From Metellina segmentata (taxonomy: Eukaryota; Arthropoda; Arachnida; Araneae; Tetragnathidae), in the NCBI GenBank assembly GCA_947359465.1, contig OX375877.1, forward strand, positions 73,668,698 to 73,732,697: a stretch of DNA of 64,000 nt, in the 5' to 3' direction. The notes beneath the pieces are model-generated. The model did not search any database and was not told where the DNA came from. It worked only from the letters and a program-made list of their open reading frames with translations. A program made the position numbers and the translations under genes. Below are positions 50,301 to 62,300 of the stretch, one piece after another. Each line of letters starts with the position of its first letter. The first letter of the stretch is position 1.

Positions 50301-53300
50301 TGGACGATCCTGGTGTACCCGAAGATCCTGTATTTCCAGATGTAGAGGATCCTGGAGTTCCAGAAGATCCTGTGTTTGCAGATTGACTGACATCTGGGCT
50401 CGAATTGCTGGATGAGGATCCACCTGAAAAGAACAAATGGTTTTCTTAATCTGAAAAATACTTTCTCTTTGCTGATAATCAGCACGAAATAATGGCAGTG
50501 AAAAGAGGAATCGGGCAAGATAATGTAAGGAAAAAAAGAAGAAAAGCATAGCTTTAGATTTCCTGCCAGCAGCATAGTTTGAACGTTTCGATGTAAGAAT
50601 TTTAGAACAGTGTACAACATACGCGTTTGAAATAAAACAGCGCATAAAAGCAATTCTAATGCGAAAGCAATGTATTTATTGATAATAGTACCTGTCGACA
50701 CAGGTGTAGTAGATGATCCAGTACTTGCTGTTGGTGTCGAAGCTGGACTAGAATCACTTGTTGATGAGCCACCTGATCAAAGATGGAAGATAATATTAAT
50801 ATCTATGATTTTCTTCTCAACTTTGAATAGCAGTTGTAAATGAATGAGCATTTATTAAAAACTGGGAAAGAAAAAGAAGATATTTTGACGAAAATATTTT
50901 TTCAATTGAAAATTCCGTTAACACTTTTAGTTAAACTTGTAGTTTTTTCCAGTATGTTTTTACAATTCTACCAAACGAAAATATTCCCTTAGGAATGAAA
51001 CGTAAAAGGAGACAGTGTCTGTCACACCTGTCGTAGAAACAGGTAAGGTGGAAGAACCTGTGCTTGCAGTTGGAGTTGACGCAGGACTCGAATCACTTAC
51101 AGTTGATCCGCCTGTAATTTAAATTATGTGAAATCTCGCATCTAAACCTATGAGTTGAAGCCTACATGCATATGATGAAAAGAATGCCACTAGGAACTGT
51201 ACTTTTTTCACAAAACGAAGACGAAATGTTATAAAAAATTTGTTTCGATTTACTTATAAGTCCAAATTACCATGAATACTTTCTGAAGTAAGGTTAGAAC
51301 CACAGAAATTTTGACGTTTACAGTTAACGATAACCTGTTGCTTTTTTCGCGACTCTCAAAGTCAGCTTTAATATTCGTATATATTTTGAAACTTTAAATT
51401 CTCAAATGTTAATTTTCGTTGATACAGGTGACTTAGAGGATCCAAGGCTCCCTTTTACAGTGGAAGCAATACTTGAACAACTTGCCCAAAATCCACCTGG
51501 ATGTAAAATTGATTGCATTTGCTAATTTCTACAAGTGAAGTATCAATATCTTTCCCGCACTCAAACATTAAACATATTTGAGTTGTATATTTCGATACAT
51601 AATTGTAGTTATACTATTCAATCGAAAAGATTTCACATAAATTTACTCTAGCAATAATATGGGAATGTTTGAAGATATCGTTCGAAAACTTTGAAGACGG
51701 AGTTATAACAAGTCGGGAAAACATTGAATCAGAGGTTCCATTGGTGGTTAAACAAGTTTAGAAAACAAACCGAATCATACCTGTCACTGGAGTAGTTGAA
51801 CTACCAGTGCCTGCTGTTGGTGTCGATCCGGAACTAGCTCCGCTAACGGTAGACCCACCTAAAATACACATTTAAAACTTATTTATTCCAAAAAGTTTGA
51901 GAGTTGTCCTCTTTTAAAAAGGTAACCAGAGTTTAGATTAACTTTAGAAATAAAAATAATAGTCTTCGAAACACAAGAAGGAACAGTATTTTTCGTATTT
52001 TCTGTACACTCAACTCTGAAGTAGTTCGTGGCCAGAATTAAGAAATGAAGAAATTTTATGAATTGTTCTCGGCGTGGGAGAGCAATTAAGGCTTTACCTG
52101 TGGACGATCCTGGTGTACCCGAAGATCCTGTATTTCCAGATGTAGAGGATCCTGGAGTTCCAGAAGATCCTGTGTTTGCAGATTGACTGACATCTGGGCT
52201 CGAATTGCTGGATGAGGATCCACCTGAAAAGAACAAATGGTTTTCTTAATCTGAAAAATACTTTCTCTTTGCTGATAATCAGCACGAAATAATGGCAGTG
52301 AAAAGAGGAATCGGGCAAGATAATGTAAGGAAAAAAAGAAGAAAAGCATAGCTTTAGATTTCCTGCCAGCAGCATAGTTTGAACGTTTCGATGTAAGAAT
52401 TTTAGAACAGTGTACAACATACGCGTTTGAAATAAAACAGCGCATAAAAGCAATTCTAATGCGAAAGCAATGTATTTATTGATAATAGTACCTGTCGACA
52501 CAGGTGTAGTAGATGATCCAGTACTTGCTGTTGGTGTCGAAGCTGGACTAGAATCACTTGTTGATGAGCCACCTGATCAAAGATGGAAGATAATATTAAT
52601 ATCTATGATTTTCTTCTCAACTTTGAATAGCAGTTGTAAATGAATGAGCATTTATTAAAAACTGGGAAAGAAAAAGAAGATATTTTGACGAAAATATTTT
52701 TTCAATTGAAAATTCCGTTAACACTTTTAGTTAAACTTGTAGTTTTTTCCAGCATGTTTTTACAATTCTACCAAACGAAAATATTCCCTTAGGAATGAAA
52801 CGTAAAAGGAGACAGTGTCTGTCACACCTGTCGTAGAAACAGGTAAGGTGGAAGAACCTGTGCTTGCAGTTGGAGTTGACGCAGGACTCGAATCACTTAC
52901 AGTTGATCCGCCTGTAATTTAAATTATGTGAAATCTCGCATCTAAACCTATGAGTTGAAGCCTACATGCATATGATGAAAAGAATGCCACTAGGAACTGT
53001 ACTTTTTTCACAAAACGAAGACGAAATGTTATAAAAAATTTGTTTCGATTTACTTATAAGTCCAAATTACCATGAATACTTTCTGAAGTAAGGTTAGAAC
53101 CACAGAAATTTTGACGTTTACAGTTAACGATAACCTGTTGCTTTTTTCGCGACTCTCAAAGTCAGCTTTAATATTCGTATATATTTTGAAACTTTAAATT
53201 CTCAAATGTTAATTTTCGTTGATACAGGTGACTTAGAGGATCCAAGGCTCCCTTTTACAGTGGAAGCAATACTTGAACAACTTGCCCAAAATCCACCTGG

Positions 53301-56300
53301 ATGTAAAATTGATTGCATTTGCTAATTTCTACAAGTGAAGTATCAATATCTTTCCCGCACTCAAACATTAAACATATTTGAGTTGTATATTTCGATACAT
53401 AATTGTAGTTATACTATTCAATCGAAAAGATTTCACATAAATTTACTCTAGCAATAATATGGGAATGTTTGAAGATATCGTTCGAAAACTTTGAAGACGG
53501 AGTTATAACAAGTCGGGAAAACATTGAATCAGAGGTTCCATTGGTGGTTAAACAAGTTTAGAAAACAAACCGAATCATACCTGTCACTGGAGTAGTTGAA
53601 CTACCAGTGCCTGCTGTTGGTGTCGATCCGGAACTAGCTCCGCTAACGGTAGACCCACCTAAAATACACATTTAAAACTTATTTATTCCAAAAAGTTTGA
53701 GAGTTGTCCTCTTTTAAAAAGGTAACCAGAGTTTAGATTAACTTTAGAAATAAAAATAATAGTCTTCGAAACACAAGAAGGAACAGTATTTTTCGTATTT
53801 TCTGTACACTCAACTCTGAAGTAGTTCGTGGCCAGAATTAAGAAATGAAGAAATTTTATGAATTGTTCTCGGCGTGGGAGAGCAATTAAGGCTTTACCTG
53901 TGGACGATCCTGGTGTACCCGAAGATCCTGTATTTCCAGATGTAGAGGATCCTGGAGTTCCAGAAGATCCTGTGTTTGCAGATTGACTGACATCTGGGCT
54001 CGAATTGCTGGATGAGGATCCACCTGAAAAGAACAAATGGTTTTCTTAATCTGAAAAATACTTTCTCTTTGCTGATAATCAGCACGAAATAATGGCAGTG
54101 AAAAGAGGAATCGGGCAAGATAATGTAAGGAAAAAAAGAAGAAAAGCATAGCTTTAGATTTCCTGCCAGCAGCATAGTTTGAACGTTTCGATGTAAGAAT
54201 TTTAGAACAGTGTACAACATACGCGTTTGAAATAAAACAGCGCATAAAAGCAATTCTAATGCGAAAGCAATGTATTTATTGATAATAGTACCTGTCGACA
54301 CAGGTGTAGTAGATGATCCAGTACTTGCTGTTGGTGTCGAAGCTGGACTAGAATCACTTGTTGATGAGCCACCTGATCAAAGATGGAAGATAATATTAAT
54401 ATCTATGATTTTCTTCTCAACTTTGAATAGCAGTTGTAAATGAATGAGCATTTATTAAAAACTGGGAAAGAAAAAGAAGATATTTTGACGAAAATATTTT
54501 TTCAATTGAAAATTCCGTTAACACTTTTAGTTAAACTTGTAGTTTTTTCCAGCATGTTTTTACAATTCTACCAAACGAAAATATTCCCTTAGGAATGAAA
54601 CGTAAAAGGAGACAGTGTCTGTCACACCTGTCGTAGAAACAGGTAAGGTGGAAGAACCTGTGCTTGCAGTTGGAGTTGACGCAGGACTCGAATCACTTAC
54701 AGTTGATCCGCCTGTAATTTAAATTATGTGAAATCTCGCATCTAAACCTATGAGTTGAAGCCTACATGCATATGATGAAAAGAATGCCACTAGGAACTGT
54801 ACTTTTTTCACAAAACGAAGACGAAATGTTATAAAAAATTTGTTTCGATTTACTTATAAGTCCAAATTACCATGAATACTTTCTGAAGTAAGGTTAGAAC
54901 CACAGAAATTTTGACGTTTACAGTTAACGATAACCTGTTGCTTTTTTCGCGACTCTCAAAGTCAGCTTTAATATTCGTATATATTTTGAAACTTTAAATT
55001 CTCAAATGTTAATTTTCGTTGATACAGGTGACTTAGAGGATCCAAGGCTCCCTTTTACAGTGGAAGCAATACTTGAACAACTTGCCCAAAATCCACCTGG
55101 ATGTAAAATTGATTGCATTTGCTAATTTCTACAAGTGAAGTATCAATATCTTTCCCTCACTCAAACATTAAACATATTTGAGTTGTATATTTCGATACAT
55201 AATTGTAGTTATACTATTCAATCGAAAAGATTTCACATAAATTTACTCTAGCAATAATATGGGAATGTTTGAAGATATCGTTCGAAAACTTTGAAGACGG
55301 AGTTATAACAAGTCGGGAAAACATTGAATCAGAGGTTCCATTGGTGGTTAAACAAGTTTAGAAAACAAACCGAATCATACCTGTCACTGGAGTAGTTGAA
55401 CTACCAGTGCCTGCTGTTGGTGTCGATCCGGAACTAGCTCCGCTAACGGTAGACCCACCTAAAATACACATTTAAAACTTATTTATTCCAAAAAGTTTGA
55501 GAGTTGTCCTCTTTTAAATAGGTAACCAGAGTTTAGATTAACTTTAGAAATAAAAATAATTGTCTTCGAAACACAAGAAGGAACAGTATTTTTCGTATTT
55601 TCTGTACACTCAACTCTGAAGTAGTTCGTAGCCAGAATTAAGAAATGAAGAAATTTTATGAATTGTTCTCGGCGTGGGAGAGCAATTAAGGCTTTACCTG
55701 TGGACGATCCTGGTGTACCCGAAGATCCTGTATTTCCAGATGTAGAGGATCCTGGAGTTCCAGAAGATCCTGTGTTTGCAGATTGACTGACATCTGGGCT
55801 CGAATTGCTGGATGAGGATCCACCTGAAAAGAACAAATGGTTTTCTTAATCTGAAAAATACTTTCTCTTTGCTGATAATCAGCACGAAATAATGGCAGTG
55901 AAAAGATGAATCGGGCAAGATAATGTAAGGAAAAAAAGAAGAAAAGCATAGCTTTAGATTTCCTGCCAGCAGCATAGTTTGAACGTTTCGATGTAAGAAT
56001 TTTAGAACAGTGTACAACATACGCGTTTGAAATAAAACAGCGCATAAAAGCAATTCTAATGCGAAAGCAATGTATTTATTGATAATAGTACCTGTCGACA
56101 CAGGTGTAGTAGATGATCCAGTACTTGCTGTTGGTGTCGAAGCTGGACTAGAATCACTTGTTGATGAGCCACCTGATCAAAGATGGAAGATAATATTAAT
56201 ATCTATGATTTTCTTCTCAACTTTGAATAGCAGTTGTAAATGAATGAGCATTTATTAAAAACTGGGAAAGAAAAAGAAGATATTTTGACGAAAATATTTT

Positions 56301-59300
56301 TTCAATTGAAAATTCCGTTAACACTTTTAGTTAAACTTGTAGTTTTTTCCAGCATGTTTTTACAATTCTACCAAACGAAAATATTCCCTTAGGAATGAAA
56401 CGTAAAAGGAGACAGTGTCTGTCACACCTGTCGTAGAAACAGGTAAGGTGGAAGAACCTGTGCTTGCAGTTGGAGTTGACGCAGGACTCGAATCACTTAC
56501 AGTTGATCCGCCTGTAATTTAAATTATGTGAAATCTCGCATCTAAACCTATGAGTTGAAGCCTACATGCATATGATGAAAAGAATGCCACTAGGAACTGT
56601 ACTTTTTTCACAAAACGAAGACGAAATGTTATAAAAAATTTGTTTCGATTTACTTATAAGTCCAAATTACCATGAATACTTTCTGAAGTAAGGTTAGAAC
56701 CACAGAAATTTTGACGTTTACAGTTAACGATAACCTGTTGCTTTTTTCGCGACTCTCAAAGTCAGCTTTAATATTCGTATATATTTTGAAACTTTAAATT
56801 CTCAAATGTTAATTTTCGTTGATACAGGTGACTTAGAGGATCCAAGGCTCCCTTTTACAGTGGAAGCAATACTTGAACAACTTGCCCAAAATCCACCTGG
56901 ATGTAAAATTGATTGCATTTGCTAATTTCTACAAGTGAAGTATCAATATCTTTCCCTCACTCAAACATTAAACATATTTGAGTTGTATATTTCGATACAT
57001 AATTGTAGTTATACTATTCAATCGAAAAGATTTCACATAAATTTACTCTAGCAATAATATGGGAATGTTTGAAGATATCGTTCGAAAACTTTGAAGACGG
57101 AGTTATAACAAGTCGGGAAAACATTGAATCAGAGGTTCCATTGGTGGTTAAACAAGTTTAGAAAACAAACCGAATCATACCTGTCACTGGAGTAGTTGAA
57201 CTACCAGTGCCTGCTGTTGGTGTCGATCCGGAACTAGCTCCGCTAACGGTAGACCCACCCAATAATATGGGAATGTTTGAAGATATCGTTCGAAAACTTT
57301 GAAGACGGAGTTATAACAAGTCGGGAAAACATTGAATCATAGGTTCCATTGGTGGTTAAACAAGTTTAGAAAACAAACCGAATCATACCTGTCACTGGAG
57401 TAGTTGAACTACCAGTGCCTGCTGTTGGTGTCGATCCGGAACTAGCTCCGCTAACGGTAGACCCACCTAAAATACACATTTAAAACTTATTTATTCCAAA
57501 AAGTTTGAAAGTTGTCCTCTTTTAAATAGGTAACCAGAGTTTAGATTAACTTTAGAAATAAAAATAATTGTCTTCGAAACACAAGAAGGAACAGTATTTT
57601 TCGTATTTTCTGTACACTCAACTCTGAAGTAGTTCGTAGCCAGAATTAAGAAATGAAGAAATTTTATGAATTGTTCTCGGCGTGGGAGAGCAATTAAGTC
57701 TTTACCTGTGGACGATCCTGGTGTACCCGAAGATCCTGTATTTCCAGATGTAGAGGATCCTGGAGTTCCAGAAGATCCTGTGTTTGCAGATTGACTGACA
57801 TCTGGGCTCGAATTGCTGGATGAGGATCCACCTGAAAAGAACAAATGGTTTTCTTAATCTGAAAAATACTTTCTCTTTGCTGATAATCAGCACGAAATAA
57901 TGGCTGTGAAAAGAGGAATCGGGCAAGATAATGTAAGGAAAAAAAGAAGAAAAGCATAGCTTTAGATTTCCTGCCAGCAGCATAGTTTGAACGTTTCGAT
58001 GTAAGAATTTTAGAACAGTGTACAACATACGCGTTTGAAATAAAACAGCGCATAAAAACAATTCTAATGCGAAAGCAATGTATTTATTGATAATAGTACC
58101 TGTCGACACAGGTATAGTAGATGATCCAGTATTTGCTGTTGGTGTCGAAGCTGGACTAGAATCACTTGTTGATGAGCCACCTGATCAAAGATGGAAGATA
58201 ATATTAATATCTATGATTTTCTTCTCAACTTTGAATAGCAGTTGTAAATGAATGAGCATTTATTAAAAACTGGGAAAGAAAAAGAAGATATTTTGACGAA
58301 AATATTTTTTCAATTGAAAATTTCGTTAACACTTTTAGTTAAACTTGAAGTTTTTTCCAGCATGTTTTTACAATTCTACCAAACGAAAATATTCCCTTAG
58401 GAATGAAACGTAAAAGGAGACAGTGTCTGTCACACCTGTCGTAGAAACAGGTAAGGTGGAAGAACCTGTGCTTGCAGTTTGAGTTGACGCAGGACTCGAA
58501 TCACTTACAGTTGATCCGCCTGTAATTTAAATTATGTGAAATCTCGCATCTAAACCTATGAGTTGAAGCCTACATGCATATGATGAAAAGAATGCCACTA
58601 GGAACTGTACTTTTTTCACAAAACGAAGACGAAATGTTATAAAAAATTTGTTTCGATTTACTTATAAGTCCAAATTACCATGAATACTTTCTGAAGTAAG
58701 GTTAGAACCACAGAAATTTTGACGTTTACAGTTAACGATAACCTGTTGCTTTTTTCGCGACTCTCAAAGTCAGCTTTAATATTCGTATATATTTTGAAAC
58801 TTTAAATTCTCAAATGTTAATTTTCGTTGATACAGGTGACTTAGAGGATCCAAGGCTCCCTTTTACAGTGGAAGCAATACTTGAACAACTTGCCAAAAAT
58901 CCACCTGGATGTAAAATTGATTGCATTTGCTAATTTCTACAAGTGAAGTATCAATATCTTTCCCTCACTCAAACATTAAACATATTTGAGTTGTATATTT
59001 CGATACATAATTGTAGTTATACTATTCAATCGAAAAGATTTCACATAAATTTACTCTAGCAATAATATGGGAATGTTTGAAGATATCGTTCGAAAACTTT
59101 GAAGACGGAGTTATAACAAGTCGGGAAAACATTGAATCATAGGTTCCATTGGTGGTTAAACAAGTTTAGAAAACAAACCGAATCATACCTGTCACTGGAG
59201 TAGTTGAACTACCAGTGCCTGCTGTTGGTGTCGATCCGGAACTAGCTCCGCTAAGGGTAGACCCACCTAAAATACACATTTAAAACTTATTTATTCCAAA

Positions 59301-62300
59301 AAGTTTGAGAGTTGTCCTCTTTTAAAAAGGTAACCAGAGTTTAGATTAACTTTAGAAATAAAAATAATTGTATTCGAAACACAAGAAGGAACAGTATTTT
59401 TCGTATTTTCTGTACACTCAACTCTGAAGTAGTTCGTAGCCAGAATTAAGAAATGAAGAAATTTTATGAATTGTTCTCGGCGTGGGAGAGCAATTAAGGC
59501 TTTACCTGTGGACGATCCTGGTGTACCCGAAGATCCTGTATTTCCAGATGTAGAGGATCCTGGAGTTCCAGAAGATCCTGTGTTTGCAGATTGACTGACA
59601 TCTGTGCTCGAATTGCTGGATGAGGATCCACCTGAAAAGAACAAATGGTTTTCTTAATCTGAAAAATACTTTCTCTTTGCTGATAATCAGCACGAAATAA
59701 TGGCTGTGAAAAGAGTAATCGGGCAAGATAATGTAAGGAAAAAAAGAAGAAAAGCATAGCTTTAGATTTCCTGCCAGCAGCATAGTTTGAACGTTTCGAT
59801 GTAAGAATTTTAGAACAGTGTACAACATACGCGTTTGAAATAAAACAGCGCATAAAAGCAATTCTAATGCGAAAGCAATGTATTTATTGATAATAGTACC
59901 TGTCGACACAGGTATAGTAGATGATCCAGTACTTGCTGTTGGTGTCGAAGCTGGACTAGAATCACTTGTTGATGAGCCACCTGATCGAAGATGGAAGATA
60001 ATATTAATATCTATGATTTTCTTCTCAACTTTGAATAGCAGTTGTAAATGAATGAGCATTTATTAAAAACTGGGAAAGAAAAAGAAGATATTTTGACGAA
60101 AATATTTTTTCAATTGAAAATTCCGTTAACACTTTTAGTTAAACTTGTAGTTTTTTCCAGCATGTTTTTACAATTCTACCAAACGAAAATATTCCCTTAG
60201 GAATGAAACGTAAAAGGAGACAGTGTCTGTCACACCTGTCGTAGAAACAGGTAAGGTGGAAGAACCTGTGATTGCAGTTGGAGTTGACGCAGGACTCGAA
60301 TCACTTACAGTTGATCCGCCTGTAATTTAAATTATGTGAAATCTCGCATCTAAACCTATGAGTTGAAGCCTAGATGCATATGATGAAAAGAATGCCACTA
60401 GGAACTGTACTTTTTTCACAAAACGAAGACGAAATGTTATAAAAAATTTGTTTCGATTTACTTATAAGTCCAAATTACCATGAATACTTTCTGAAGTAAG
60501 GTTAGAACCACAGAAATTTTGACGTTTACAGTTAACGATAACCTGTTGCTTTTTTCGCGACTCTCAAAGTCAGCTTTAATATTCGTATATATTTTGAAAC
60601 TTTAAATTCTCAAATGTTAATTTTCGTTGATACAGGTGACTTAGAGGATCCAAGGCTCCCTTTTACAGTGGAAGCAATACTTGAACAACTTGCCCAAAAT
60701 CCACCTGGATGTAAAATTGATTGCATTTGCTAATTTCTACAAGTGAAGTATCAATATCTTTCCCTCACTCAAACATTAAACATATTTGAGTTGTATATTT
60801 CGATACATAATTGTAGTTATACTATTCAATCGAAAAGATTTCACATAAATTTACTCTAGCAATAATATGGGAATGTTTGAAGATATCGTTCGAAAACTTT
60901 GAAGACGGAGTTATAACAAGTCGGGAAAACATTGAATCAGAGGTTCCATTGGTGGTTAAACAAGTTTAGAAAACAAACCGAATCATACCTGTCACTGGAG
61001 TAGTTGAACTACCAGTGCCTGCTGTTGGTGTCGATCCGGAACTAGCTCCGCTAACGGTAGACCCACCTAAAATACACATTTAAAACTTATTTATTCCAAA
61101 AAGTTTGAGAGTTGTCCTCTTTTAAAAAGGTAACCAGAGTTTAGATTAACTTTAGAAATAAAAATAATTGTCTTCGAAACACAAGAAGGAACAGTATTTT
61201 TCGTATTTTCTGTACACTCAACTCTGAAGTAGTTCGTAGCCAGAATTAAGAAATGAAGAAATTTTATGAATTGTTCTCGGCGTGGGAGAGCAATTAAGGC
61301 TTTACCTGTGGACGATCCTGGTGTACCCGAAGATCCTGTATTTCCAGATGTAGAGGATCCTGGAGTTCCAGAAGATCCTGTGTTTGCAGATTGACTGACA
61401 TCTGGGCTCGAATTGCTGGATGAGGTTCCACCTGAAAAGAACAAATGGTTTTCTTAATCTGAAAAATACTTTCTCTTTGCTGATAATCAGCACGAAATAA
61501 TGGCTGTGAAAAGAGGAATCGGGCAAGATAATGTACGAAAAAAAGAAGAAAAGCATAGCTTTAGATTTCCTGCCAGCAGCATAGTTTGAACGTTTCGATG
61601 TAAGAATTTTAGAACAGTGTACAACATACGCGTTTGAAATAAAACAGCGCATAAAAGCAATTCTAATGCGAAAGCAATGTATTTATTGATAATAGTACCT
61701 GTCGACACAGGTGTAGTAGATGATCCAGTACTTGCTGTTGGTGTCGAAGCTGGACTAGAATCACTTGTTGATGAGCCACCTGATCAAAGATGGAAGATAA
61801 TATTAATATCTATGATTTTCTTCTCAACTTTGAATAGCAGTTGTAAATGAATGAGCATTTATTAAAAACTGGGAAAGAAAAAGAAGATATTTTGACGAAA
61901 ATATTTTTTCAATTGAAAATTCCGTTAACACTTTTAGTTAAACTTGTAGTTTTTTCCAGCATGTTTTTACAATTCTACCAAACGAAAATATTCCCTTAGG
62001 AATGAAACGTAAAAGGAGACAGTGTCTGTCACACCTGTCGTAGAAACAGGTAAGGTGGAAGAACCTGTGCTTGCAGTTGGAGTTGACGCAGGACTCGAAT
62101 CACTTACAGTTGATCCGCCTGTAATTTAAATTATGTGAAATCTCGCATCTAAACCTATGAGTTGAAGCCTACATGCATATGATGAAAAGAATGCCACTAG
62201 GAACTGTACTTTTTTCACAAAACGAAGACGAAATGTTATAAAAAATTTGTTTCGATTTACTTATAAGTCCAAATTACCATGAATACTTTCTGAAGTAAGG

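Larger units (their letters stand above)
49981..51111 (-). repeat. Array unit 18 (reference unit)
   Basis: One of the nearly identical 1,800 bp units 17-21; its exons are described singly below. Exons: A 49981-50058, B 50298-50423, C 50692-50772, D 51028-51111. Confidence 0.85.

Noticed and set aside
50294..50701. 135-residue frame starting MSTGTIINKY and similar frames in most units
   Set aside because: It begins at the end of exon C, reads through the B-C intron and crosses exon B in the wrong frame; composition (Phe, Ile, Lys, Arg) is intron-like.
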